From: Bufo bufo
Taxonomy: Eukaryota > Chordata > Amphibia > Anura > Bufonidae
Reading direction: 5' to 3'
Length of the DNA stretch: 64,000 nucleotides
Assembly: GCF_905171765.1 (NCBI RefSeq)
Contig: NC_053392.1
Location: 338,985,010-339,049,009 of the forward strand
The first letter of the stretch is position 1; the number at the start of each line of letters is the position of its first letter. The notes under the pieces were generated by a model. The model ran no database searches and had not been told where the DNA came from. It saw nothing but the letters and a program-made list of their open reading frames with translations. Below, piece after piece: positions 54,756 to 64,000 of the stretch. The position numbers were made by a program, and so were the translations under genes.

Positions 54756-57183
54756 CACGGCCGGCTCCAGGTTCATGTGGGCCCTTGGGCGATAAATCCC
54801 AGTGGGCCCCCTTGAGGCATTTTTTTACATTTACATGTCCCCCTGTGGCTCCCACACGGTATAATGACCCCCAGTGGCCCCTATACAGTATAATGACCAC
54901 TAGTGGCTCTTCACCCAGTATAATGACCCCCCCAATGCCCCCCACACTGTATAATGAACCCCAGTGGCTCCACACACAGTATAATGACCCCACAGCGACC
55001 CTCCATTCAGAATAATAATCCCCAGTAGCCCCCACACTGGTGGAATACTGTATGGAGGGGGCACTGGGGGTCATTATACTGTATGGTGCTCACTGCGGGT
55101 CATTATATTGAATGGAGGCTCTGGGGGTCATTATACTGAATGGAGGGTCATTGGGGATCATTATACTAAATGGGGGACACTGGGGGTCATTATACTATGT
55201 AAAGAACCCTCACAGTATAATGACCCCACAGTGGCCCTCCATTCAGAATAATGACCCCCAGTCGCCCCCACACTGGGGGTTATACTGTATGGAGGGGGCA
55301 CTGGGGGTCATTATATTGAAAAGGGGCTCTGGTGGTCATTATACTAAATGGAGGTTCAATGGGGATCATTATACTAAATGAAGGGCACTGGGGGTCAGTA
55401 TATTGTGTAAGGGGCCCTCACAGTGTAATGGCCCCCCAGTGGCCCCCTCACATACCTATCATTGCTGGAGCGCAGGGCAGGCGGCGGTGCTGTCATTCAC
55501 TAACCTACGCTCCTTCTCTCCTCAGGCCCGCTGCAGCAGTGAGACACACGTCATGACGTCACTCCTGGGCCGGGCCTGGAGGAGATCTGCAGTGATGTAG
55601 CTAAAACTGACTGGGCCCCACAGCAAATTTTAGTACGCCCCTCCCCCACCCTAGTGGGTTCACATCACGTTTTTCCTGTCGGTTTGATGTATACAAATGT
55701 GCAGCACTCCACGTTTTTGTATTCTGCAGAGTCCAGTAAAAAATGCATACATTAACGTATATGTTTTTTTTACAATGGAACTGTATGGTGAACGGACGCC
55801 ACTGTACAGCATCAGTCTGAGGCATCTGTTAATGTATACATTTTTGGTATACATTAAATGGATGGCACAAATGGGATGTGAACCCAGCCTTAGTGTCAGA
55901 ATAAGCACCAGTACACAGCAGACCAGCGTGGCGGAGAGGGGAGGCTGCCATGTACTGACAGAGCGCACAACCTGGTCCTGGTGGTCAGGGATGAGTACTG
56001 TGTTTCCCACAGATCATTTATCTATTGGGAAATACAGGGCACAGTATAATACACTAGAATCTATATATTATAAAGATATTAGCCCTAGCCCCAAATAATA
56101 ATACAATTAGGGGGTCATTTATTATCTAGAAATACGTCTATATTAGGCGTATTTCTGACACAGATGTGGCGCAAAGTTCCTTAGCACCACAATCTCTATC
56201 TTTTCCCGCTCATGCCAGGTCTAAAAAAGTGGCGTGGGCAGGGAAAGGGATACAGTTATGGCCATACAGATATTGGATACCACCTCCATACAGTGATAAC
56301 ACTGCCATACAATGATAAAACCACCATACAGTGACCGGATAAAAGGGTATAAGAGGGCACAGTACAGGGAATGACTAGGGGCACTGTACAGGGTGTGGTA
56401 ATAGGGCACAATGCAGGGTATAAAGGGGCACAGTACGGGGTGAGGGGCACAGTACAGGGTGGGGGGCACAGTTACATGACCCTGTGACATTAGAACGTCC
56501 TTATGGTGAATGCGGTTCAGATGCCACCATAATGAGAGGCAGAGGAGTGAGACAGGGGCCCTGGATGGACAGGAGGGGTGGACACAGCAAGTAGGTGGAA
56601 GGGGCTCTGAGGGGGATTCATACAACAAGTACTGGCAGGAGGTCTGTGCAGGGCAGCAATAGGAGATAGGAGGGTGGAACAGGAGCTCTGGATACATGAG
56701 GGAGGAAAGGAGACAGCAGGGCTCCATGAGGATGAGATAGGACAGGATATGGGGGGGGGGGGGGGGGGGGAGGGGACAGGTGTCATGGAGGCAAATTGCT
56801 TAATGAAACAGTAAAACAACTAAATAGAATGAAGCGGCATCCAGCAGCAGATCGAAGAGTCGTCGTCCCCCCTCCTGTCCCACAGAGAAGAGACAGTCAC
56901 AGTGCAGACTCACTGACAACCTCTGTTCAAACTTCTGCTCCAGCCCTGCCGGTCTCTCTCCTCAGGCAGCATGTCCTGTGTAGAAGGGGCGTGTCTGAGT
57001 CTCTGCAGCAGCCGGCCTCATGTGACTCAGAGGGCCCACCAAAGGGTTACTGCGTAAGTGAAATGACAGCAATGAGAGCTTCCATCTGTATTGATGGAAG
57101 TGCTCATAGCAGATCAGTGGGCCCCCCCAGGAGCATTGGGCCCCGGCACTTGCCCGGGTTATGACGCCAGCCCTGCACCCATA
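54748..57183. mobile_element. Non-autonomous hAT (copy B) with minisatellite core
   Basis: The element is 54756-57175 (2420 bp). Left end CACGGCCGGCTCC; right end inverted CAGGGCTGGCGTC. A perfect 8-bp duplication CACCCATA lies at 54748-54755 and 57176-57183. 54840-55440 is a tandem array of 'agtataatgacccccagtgg' units in both orientations. 55591 'cagtgatgtagctaaaac' looks like another hAT end nested inside, and 55643-55892 is a small MITE with 'gggttcacatcacg' ends. A run of about 20 G lies near 56750-56770. No coding sequence is supported. Confidence 0.85.
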
Positions 57184-57315
57184 TACTTGGAACTCCGTCT
57201 TCCCTCCGCCCCCCCTGAGACTCACCCATTGACGATTAAATGACTCTCTTTTAACCAATCCTGTTACTTGAGATGAGCTACACTTTTCATTGTCCCAGTA
57301 TTTGACAATTATCAG

Positions 57316-57705
57316 TTTTATCCTAATGCATTCTGAATAGAGAGCAATCCGTTCAGTATGCATCAGTTCAGTCCCTCTTACGTTTTTTGGCCGGAGAAAA
57401 TACCACAGCATGCTGCAATTTTCTCTCCGGCCGAAAATCCTGAACACTTGCCGGAATGCTGGATCCGGCATTAATTTCCATTGAAATGTATCCGGCATTA
57501 AGTGTTCTGGCAAAATAGATCCGTTCTTTCGGTCCGCGCATGCGCAGACCTTTAAATCTGTGGGAAAAAAATATATACTGGATCCGTTTTTCCGGATGAC
57601 ACCGGAGAGATGGATCCGGTATTTCAATGCATTTGTCAGACGGATCCGCATTTGCCATCCGTTTGCGTCCGGATTGACGGATCCAGCAGGTGTGAAAGTA
57701 CCCTT
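57316..57705. repeat. Harbinger-like MITE, left-truncated
   Basis: Contains 'cctaatgcattctgaat' and repeated 'ggatccg' words as in the MITE at 10962, and ends 'gtgtgaaagtacc' followed by TTA. No matching left end. Confidence 0.55.
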
Positions 57706-57834
57706 AGTTGCCAATAGCAACAAATCAGATTCCTCCTTTCATTTTCCAATGAAGCTGTGAAAAATGAAAGGTGGAATGTGATTGGTTGCTATGGGCAACT
57801 AAGCCAGTTCTAGTTTACACCAGTTTAATAAATT

Positions 57835-57874
<40 letters not shown>

Positions 57875-57881
57875 TATATAT
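57706..57881. repeat. Inverted AT repeat and (TA)n microsatellite
   Basis: 57711-57805 folds on itself ('agttgccaatagcaac' against 'ggttgctatgggcaact', with 'tttcattttccaatgaagctgtgaaaaatgaaagg' in the middle). 57837-57872 is a (TA)n tract. Confidence 0.85.
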
Positions 57882-58475
57882 TGTAAGAAGGTACATGGAA
57901 TCATCGTGGATGATAGGTACATGTCACCGAGGTTCTAGGCCTCGGTGGAGTAAGAGCCGGTTTTTATGTGTCAGCAGCAGTTACTGTTTGACACTTTGGT
58001 ACTTAGCATGGCTGTAATAGCTGATCCGGGACGGTTCTTACTGGGAGTAGTCAAAGTGCTGGGTGGGTGACTACTCCCCACATTCCAGGCCGGGTTTTGC
58101 CAGGCATAAAAAACAGCCAGCACTGCCAGGTGGAGAGGATTACCTCCATCTGACAGTGGAGCTCAGGAGGTCTGTGTGCTGGGATCTGAGGCCTGTGCTG
58201 GGCTGGCGAGCGGAGACCCATGTGTCAGGGGAACAGGCCACCTAAAGCCTGTATTTGAACTTTCTGAGGCAGAACTGCCACCCAGGTGACTTTTGTTTTA
58301 TTAATTTGCCATTGGGTGTGAAATAACATTAACACTGCAAAAGTGACGTTTCGTTTTTGGCATCATGTGTGAATAAACACTGAAGTTTGAATTACGAACT
58401 TGTATTTTGCCTCTGTACTGCGCCTGCTTATCCTAACTACCAGAGCGAATCCCCACAATTGGTGGGAGATGCGGG
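57882..58475 (+). repeat. 5' LTR and primer-binding site of the Gmr1-like element
   Basis: TGTAAG…CCCACA, 576 bp. A TATA-like 'gcataaaaaac' lies at about 58104 and an AATAAA at about 58372. The following 'attggtgggagatgcgggc' (58458) is a plausible tRNA primer-binding site. Confidence 0.7.
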
Positions 58476-58588
58476 CATGAGCAGTGAGGCTGGCATGAAC
58501 GGCAAAATATTTTTTGGTTGGCATTTTTGGGCACAGTTGTATGTCGTACATCAAACCAGCGGTATTACAACCCGTGTCCCACGACAAA

Positions 58589-59332
58589 ATGGAGACTGTT
58601 GTGAAGGCCCTCATAGAGGCTAATCTGCAGCAGCGAGAGACAAACCTGCAGCAGCAAGAGACCAACCAGTTGCTGCTACAACACATGATGGCTTTGCAGA
58701 CAGCAGGAGCAACCCCGAGCATCCACGATGCCCGGAAGGCAGTTCATACGGCGATTCCTAAGATGACACCCGCAGACGACATCGAAACCTACTTGGCGAT
58801 GTACGAGAAAGTGGCAACAAGGGAGATGCTACCCCGAGACCAGTGGGCTGAGGTCGTCGCTCCGTTCCTGGCATCCGATTCCCAGTGGGTGTATTTCGAC
58901 TTGCCGGACGATCAAGCGGCTGACTACCAAAAAGTGAAGGGTGAGATTTTGGCAAGACTGGGGGTGAATGTGTTGGTCTGGGCCCAGCAGGTACATCAGT
59001 GGGGGTTTAAGCTGGCTGAGCCCGCGAGACCCCCAGTATTATTGCTTACTCCACCTTTTGCAAAAGTGGCTACAGCCTGAGGTGCTGAGTCCCATGGCTA
59101 TGCTGGATAGACTATTGGCTGATATGTTCTGGAGGGCTTTGCCACCCCCTCTCCAGCAATGGATCGGCCAGGTCTCTCCAGGTAATGCCCTTGAGATGGT
59201 GGACCTGGTGGAACGCTATAAGGCTACTCGTAATCTACAGGGGGGTTCTTTTGGGAGGGGGGCAGTCAAATCCCGTAAATCTCCACCCCAGACCCGGCGA
59301 CTTGTGTCAACCAAACCCGCCCAGGATGTACC
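58589..59332 (+). pseudogene. Gag with SCAN-like domain, frameshifted
   Basis: ATG 58589 starts 'METVVKALIEANLQQRE', a short coiled coil ('LQQRETNLQQQETNQLLLQ'). 'DDIETYLAMYEKVATRE' and 'AADYQKVKGEILARLGV' follow. After frameshifts near 58970 and 59050 the text reads 'LLQKWLQPEVLSPMAMLDRL', then 'ALPPPLQQWIGQV' and 'ALEMVDLVERY'. This pattern (L..WL.PE, ML, LP..LQ.W, A.EMV.L.E) is that of the SCAN domain, which in vertebrates mediates dimerisation of zinc-finger proteins and is held to derive from Gmr1-like Gag. The frame ends where hAT copy C is inserted. Confidence 0.78.
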
Positions 59333-61788
59333 CAAGGGAGGGCTGGCAGCCTTAGTCCTGGGGGGCAAATCCAGTCAAGTGGCCCATTTAGCCCCGCCCA
59401 TTATTAAAAGCCCCTCCTACATATAATAGGCCACTACCAACACACACTGTACAGCTGACATTCTATAGTTGAGGCCTGTCTACACATCATACGGAGAGGG
59501 GAGGGTCTGTCCTGGCTGCACTGCCTGCTTATATAACAAGCTACAGCCAGGAAGCTCCTCCGCTCTCCTCCCTCCCCTGATCCTGCTCAAGGCTTGTGGT
59601 TCCCCCCCACCATCTGCCACCCGCCCGTGGCCTGCTGTCCCCTTTTGTTGTCCTCACCCAGCTCTGAATCCTCCTTCTGCAAATGGCAGGAGGAGGAGCC
59701 GGACCATCTCCTCTCCTACATAGCACCACATACCTCTTACATCCAGTGATGTCACATTTAATGTAGACCTTCTCTTTCCTCATCTTCTCCATTCAGACCA
59801 GACCGCCATGATGATTTTTCTGCCATCTCCCGTCTCTGCAGAGATTGAGAAACAGACATTAGTTTCCTGCCACCCCCAATACTATACTGCAGAAACAGTC
59901 CCCCTGGAAATACTACTACCACACAGATAGTGCCCCCTTAAACAATTATTGGCACACAGTGCTCTAAAAAATAACTGCGCCCAGACACTAATAGTATAAA
60001 GATAATGTCCCCCAAAAATAATTGTGCTAAGCTAATACTATGCCAGGGTGCCCCCAAAGTAACAGTGCTCCCCGAAATCCCACCAATAGAAATAATTCTC
60101 TGCCAGAGCACACTTAGTAGTAATAATGCCCCTATAGAGCCCTAGTAATCATGTTCCTCATAGCCCCCCAGTAGTAGTAAAGCTCCCCATAATACCCCCT
60201 AGTAGTACTAATTTTCCCTATAATATGACAGTACATGAAATACCCCCGCTTAGTGTCCGCAGTTGAGCTAATGTCCCCATAATGTATGCCAGTATAAAAT
60301 ACCCCTATATAGTGCCCCAGTAAATGCCCTCATACTGCTCCTCTCCCCCTTCCCCATAGTGTCCCCCATAATATGCCAGTAAAAAAATGCCCCTTAGTGC
60401 CCCCAGCAGATGCCCCTATAGTGCTCCTCTCCCCCACAATGTGCCAGTAAAAAAATGCCCTTTCTTAGTGCCACCATATGCCCCAATAGTGCTCCACTCC
60501 CCCATAGTGCCCCCAAATAATGCCCCATAGTGCCGCTCTCCCCTATAGTGCCTCCCATAATGTGCCAGTAAAAAATGCCCCCTTAGTGCCACCAAATGCC
60601 ATAGTGCCCCCCATAATGTTCCAATACAAAAGGCCCGTTTAGAGCCCCCACTTCCCCATAGTGCCGCCAAATAATGCCCCTATAGTAACACCAGATGCCC
60701 CATAGTGCTTCTCTCCCCTATAGTGCCCCCCAGAATGTGCCAATATCTCAAAAAAGCCCCTTTAGAGCCCCCAAATACCCCCATAGTGCTCCTCTCCCCC
60801 ATGGTGCCCCCCCATAATGTGCCAGTAAGAAATGCCCCCATAGTGCCAGCTCCTCCCAGCCCCCCTATAGTTCCAGCTCCCCCTATAGTGCAAGCCCCCC
60901 TATAGTGCCCCTTCCCATAGTGCTAGCTCCCCCATAGTGCTAGCTCCCCCATAGTGCCAGCCCCCCCCCCATAGTGCCAGCCCCCTCACAGTGCCAGGCC
61001 CCTCTATAGTGCCAGCTCCCCCTATAGTGCAAGCCCCCCCATAGTGCTAGCTCCCCCATAGTGCCAGCCCCCCCCCATAGTGCCAGCCCCCCCATAGTGC
61101 CAGCTCCCCCATAGTGCCAGCTCCCCCATAGTTCCAGCCCCCCCTATAGTGCCAGATCCCCCTATAGTGCCCCCCCCATAGTGCTAGCTTCCCCATAGTG
61201 CCAGATCCCCCCCATAGTGCCAGATCCCCCCCATAGTGCCAGCCCCCTATAGTGCAAGCCCCCCCTATAGTGCCAGATTCCCCCCATAGTGCCAGATCCC
61301 CCCCATAGTGCCAGCCCCCCCTATAGTGCCAGCTCCCCCTATAGTGCAAGCCCCCCCATAGTGCCAGATCCCCCCCCTCATAGTGCCAGCCCCCCGCAAA
61401 GAAAAAAAAACAAACACTAATACTTACCTCCATCAGCAGCGATGCAAGCCTCTTCCGGCCTGTGTCCCTGCTGTGTGCTGCCCGGCTCAGGCGTCGCAAT
61501 GATAATGACGTCATCGCGCTGCCTGAGCCGGCCTCTGATAGACTGCAGGCATTAGTGCCTGCGGCCTATCAGAAGAACAGGGGAGGGACATGCCTCTCCC
61601 TCCCCTGCCCCACAGCACACAGCACGGCCGCAATTACATCCAGGGCCGCGCCGCCTGTGGTGATCGGCGGTGCGGCCCTGAAGAATAAAAAAAATATATA
61701 TATTTTTTTACCAGCGGCCGTTTATTTAGGGCGGCCTGGGGTGCAATTGCCTCCCTGCCCCCCGGCCCAGCCTGCCCCTGGATGTACC
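59325..61788 (-). mobile_element. Non-autonomous hAT (copy C) with G-rich minisatellite
   Basis: The element is 59333-61780 (2448 bp), in the opposite orientation to copy A. Ends are CAAGGGAGGGCTGGC on the left and, inverted, CAGGGGCAGGCTGGG on the right. A perfect 8-bp duplication GATGTACC lies at 59325-59332 and 61781-61788. The inverted right block shares with copy A 'tctgatag' with its hairpin, 'gatgacgtcat' and the donor-like 'ggaggtaagtatt'. The left block shares 'ggtctggtctg', 'gtctgtttctc' and 'catcactggatgtaagagg'. In between (about 59880-61400) is a long minisatellite. Confidence 0.9.
59930..61400. repeat. G-rich minisatellite inside hAT copy C
   Basis: Units based on 'cccccatagtgccag' shorten to 15-21 bp toward 61400, where the array is very regular (60840-61390). 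At the left it is more degenerate, with units like 'taatgtgccagtaaaaaatg'. On the minus strand it has runs of 4-8 G spaced by 10-13 bases. ORFs here only translate repeats. Confidence 0.93.
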
Positions 61789-62065
61789 CCCTATGGATCC
61801 GGCTCCGATAGACACTTCAGCAGAGGCCCTGCTGGACTCAAGGAGTCTGGGGTCCCTAGTAAGGGCTCCCCTGGTACGGTCCGCTGAGTATACTGGCCGG
61901 AAAGTCAGGGTCATGTGCATTCATGGGGACTTAAAAGACTATCCCACCGCCATGATGTCTCTAACCACAGGGGCTGGCAGGTAAACTCACGAAGTGGCAG
62001 TTGCCACAAACTTACACTACGAACTTATAATAGGGAGAGACTTCCCTGGTTTCCTGGCACTGTGG
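61789..62065 (+). pseudogene. Gmr1-like protease region
   Basis: After the hAT insertion the reading continues with 'APIDTSAEALLDSRSLGSLV', where a D[ST]G-type site would be expected but reads DSR. 'CIHGDLKDYPTAMMSLTTGA' follows, and out of frame a segment like 'ELIIGRDFPGFLALW', the end of retropepsin. Frameshifts near 61985 separate them, so it is inactive. Confidence 0.7.
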
Positions 62066-62102
62066 CCTGCTACGAAACTGAGACAGGGGTAACACTAGCA
62101 GA

Positions 62103-62900
62103 GTGGCCTTGCTCCGGGGGAGGCCAGAAACTTGGGAACCCGAGACTAAAGTGGAAGAGGGGGAGACAACCCCACTGAGTGTAATGGTGGGAGACATGGA
62201 GGACTTGCCGCCGGGGCCTGAGCTGGCAGACCTCAATGTCTCTGGGGATCATTTTGGTACTGCACAACACTGGGACCCCACCCTATCCCGAGCCTGGGAA
62301 AATGTATTAATAGTAGATGGTGAACCACAACAAGCTGGGGCAGAGTCGGTGTTCCCCAGTTTTGTGGTTCAGCAGGATATGTTGTATCGGGTAAACCAGC
62401 TGCAGGATTAACCCATTGAACAGTTATTGGTGCCACCGGCCTTTCGCAAACTAGTGTTAGAGTTAGCCCACCAACATGTTCTCGGGGGTCATCTGGGAAT
62501 GCAGAAAACACAGGATCGTATTCTACAACAGTTTTACTGGCCCAGTGTATTTAGGGAGGTGGACGAATTCTGTAAGTCTTGCCCGACCTACCAGGCAACT
62601 AGCTCCCAGCATCTTTTCCGTAATCCCTTGGTACCTCTCCCGATCATCGAGGTACCGTTTGAGCGTATCACTATGGACCTTGTAGGCCCAGTACCGAAGT
62701 CCGCTAGAGGACACCACCACATCTAGGTCGTCCTAGACTACGCCACTCGGTACCCGGAGGCGGTGCCACTGCGACATACATCGGCTAAACTGATAGCTAA
62801 GGAGCTAATGGAAATGTTCTCCCGAGTGGGGCTACCTAAAGAGGTTCTGACTGACCAGGGGACCCCTTTTATGTCCAAGGTGATGAGGGAACTCTGTAAG
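62103..62900 (+). pseudogene. Gmr1-like integrase, 5' part
   Basis: A short linker (62103-62411, 'FVVQQDMLYRVNQLQD') ends in TAA. Integrase follows at 62427-62726 with an HHCC zinc region ('HQHVLGGHLGMQKTQDRILQ', 'CKSCPTYQ') and the first Asp in 'ITMDLVGPVP'. After a TAG at 62724-62726 the frame continues as 'VVLDYATRYPEAVPL', then 'EVLTDQGTPFMSKV' with the second Asp. The element is cut at about 62900, before the third residue. Confidence 0.85.
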
Positions 62901-62905
62901 TTGTA

Positions 62906-63700
62906 AGAGACAGGAAAATATAAAAAATTGAACCTATGTCCCCATGCATGCTCTGTGTGAACCGGGACAGGTGAATAATACTAAGTCCCCAAGCATGCGC
63001 GGCTGTATGTGCTAAATGGGACTCAATCTAGAGTTTTGCGCAAATGCAGAAGTAATGAAGAACAACATAAAACTTATACGTATGAGTATCGAGAACAGGG
63101 ACATGCGAAAAACATCCCATGTACAACCTCCAGGTATGAGACCCGTTATATGCGCAAGCTCCGGAAGAATGAAGATAAAATAAGGAAGATAAGGCTCTAT
63201 GCTTCTGTCAGGCGATTTGGAACAAATGAAAAAGATCCTGCGGATAAACTCAAAGTCCTCAGGCATGCGCCGTCGGAGCTAAAAGATAGGCTGGTTCTCA
63301 GAGTACCTGCGCATGAGCAGAGACCATCAAGACAACAACGAGAGTGAAAAGGGGAAAAATCCTCCAAGTGTTTGATCATGCGCAGTTCGACGATATGGAG
63401 GGACGGCGTAAATGCGATTTGGGACAAATGAAAAAGACCAGTGGATGAATCCTAAGTCCCTAGGCATGCGCCGTTGACACTAAAAGATAGGGTTTGACTT
63501 AGAGTACTCGCGCATGCGCGGAGGTCATAAAGACCAATACGAGAGAGAGGGAAAAATCTTCAAAGTCCCCGAGCATGCGCAGTAGACTATATGAGAGAGA
63601 GGGAAAAATCTTCTAAGTCCCCGAGCATGCGCAGTAGACGATATAGAGGGACGGCGCTAATATATGACGGAATAAAACGCTTTGAAGGTACCGGATTGGT
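62906..63700. repeat. Irregular CATGCGC-rich repeat region
   Basis: A motif 'aagtccc(c/t)gagcatgcgc' recurs at about 62984, 63257, 63451, 63565 and 63618, together with 'gatatagagggacggcg' and 'gagagagggaaaaatcttc'. The units vary from about 55 to 270 bp. It may be the upstream part of the Penelope-like segment that contains the hammerhead motif. Confidence 0.65.
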
Positions 63701-64000
63701 TTCTTAAACTGTCACATGAATCTCAAAGCAGGGATTGGTCACAGGATGATCAATGACCCACCCCCATCAGTTATAAACGCTCACTTGTGAAGCATTCGTG
63801 TTGACAGTAGCTCCATCCCCTGATGAAGCCACAGCTAGTGGTGAAACATGTTGGGGGAGCTATACTTTGTTTTTTAAATTAGGTGCATGAGGGATATTGT
63901 GTCCTAGAGGAGAGCATCTGCAGACTCTCCATACTTTGACACTCTAGTGGCAACAGTCGCATTAAATGTGGAGTAGATAGGGAATAATCCTTAAGCGACT
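63701..64000 (+). mobile_element. Probable Penelope-like terminal segment
   Basis: Continuous with the preceding repeat region and containing a hammerhead-type motif, a combination known from Penelope-like elements. It runs off the right edge, and no coding sequence is visible. Confidence 0.45.
63809..63861 (+). ncRNA. Hammerhead ribozyme motif (type I-like)
   Basis: The conserved core is present: CTGATGA (63820-63826), then stem II 'gccac'/'gtggt' with loop 'agcta', then GAAA (63843-63846). The outer strands 'agctccatccc' and 'gggggagct' can pair as stem I with a small bulge. Stem III would be very short ('aac'/'gtt'), as in the minimal hammerheads of Penelope-like elements, with GTT as the cleavage triplet. 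Self-cleavage is inferred from the core only. Confidence 0.72.

Larger units (their letters stand above)
52356..57315 (+). mobile_element. L1/Tx1-like LINE, 3' truncated, interrupted by hAT copy B
   Basis: Starts 'ggtggggggcgtggctgg' (52357), like the 5' end of the LINE at 45981. ORF1 and the beginning of ORF2 follow on the plus strand. ORF2 is cut at the endonuclease by hAT copy B (54756-57175), resumes at 57176 and ends near 57315 where another repeat begins. RT is absent. Confidence 0.85.
57882..62905 (+). mobile_element. Gmr1-like Ty3/gypsy retrotransposon, truncated, with SCAN-like Gag
   Basis: The 5' LTR is 57882-58457, followed by a primer-binding site, gag with a SCAN-like domain, hAT copy C (59333-61780), protease, and integrase at 62427-62900, where the element is cut. 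Integrase comes directly after protease instead of after RT and RNase H, the order known for Gmr1-type gypsy elements. RT, RNase H and the 3' LTR are not in the window. All ORFs are broken. Confidence 0.78.

Noticed and set aside
58589..59332. Host SCAN zinc-finger gene
   Set aside because: It follows an LTR and primer-binding site, is followed by protease and integrase remnants, and has no zinc-finger array.
61462..61887. 141-aa plus-strand ORF
   Set aside because: It crosses the end of hAT copy C and the adjacent protease remnant, so it is a chance fusion of unrelated sequences.

Overview
This is a stretch of vertebrate nuclear DNA, most likely from an anuran amphibian. It is built almost entirely of transposable elements. 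I see no host protein-coding gene, tRNA, rRNA or bacterial-type gene organisation. The frog assignment is an inference. It rests on abundant short elements whose ends read like GGCTACTTTCACAC or AGGGGTTGTC, on the mix of chromovirus, BEL/Pao, Tx1/L1-like LINE, hAT, Tc1/mariner and Penelope-like sequences, and on hammerhead-like motifs inside repeats.

Layout. 1-8.2 kb: decayed LINE and Ty3/gypsy fragments, plus a broken hAT transposase carrying a snap-back hAT MITE and a 41-bp minisatellite. 8.4-10.7 kb: a complete non-autonomous hAT (copy A) with a G-rich minisatellite core. 10.9-14.3 kb: Harbinger-like, hAT and TTAA-type MITEs. 14.8-21.7 kb: a Tc1 transposon split by a young BEL/Pao retrotransposon that has lost its reverse transcriptase. 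22-35 kb: hairpins, LTR fragments, a dead mariner, MITE clusters and Penelope-like foldbacks. 35-46 kb: a full-length but decayed L1/Tx1-like LINE on the minus strand (16-bp target duplication), split by an apparently intact 5.5-kb chromovirus with identical LTRs. 46-52.4 kb: an LTR with a primer-binding site, MITEs, and a CR1/L2-like LINE split by a solo LTR, which itself holds a Tc1 MITE and an apparently intact DD37E transposon. 52.4-57.3 kb: another L1-like LINE, with hAT copy B inserted in its endonuclease region. 57.9-62.9 kb: a Gmr1-like gypsy element with a SCAN-like Gag and integrase directly after protease, interrupted by hAT copy C. 62.9-64 kb: a CATGCGC-rich repeat and a hammerhead ribozyme motif.

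Relative ages follow from the nesting. The youngest apparent insertions are the chromovirus (LTRs identical by eye, one 1425-codon ORF), the DD37E transposon (intact 332-codon ORF) and the BEL element (3 substitutions and one 15-bp indel between LTRs). Most other coding sequence is broken by stops and frameshifts.

The observations I rate highest are: a self-priming signature in the chromovirus; a hAT family with exon-like ends around variable G-rich minisatellites; the SCAN-like Gag of the Gmr1-type element; an RT-less BEL element with young LTRs; near-perfect snap-back hairpins, one with a 14-bp target duplication; and hammerhead-like motifs. All alignments were read by eye, so family names are likely rather than proven.
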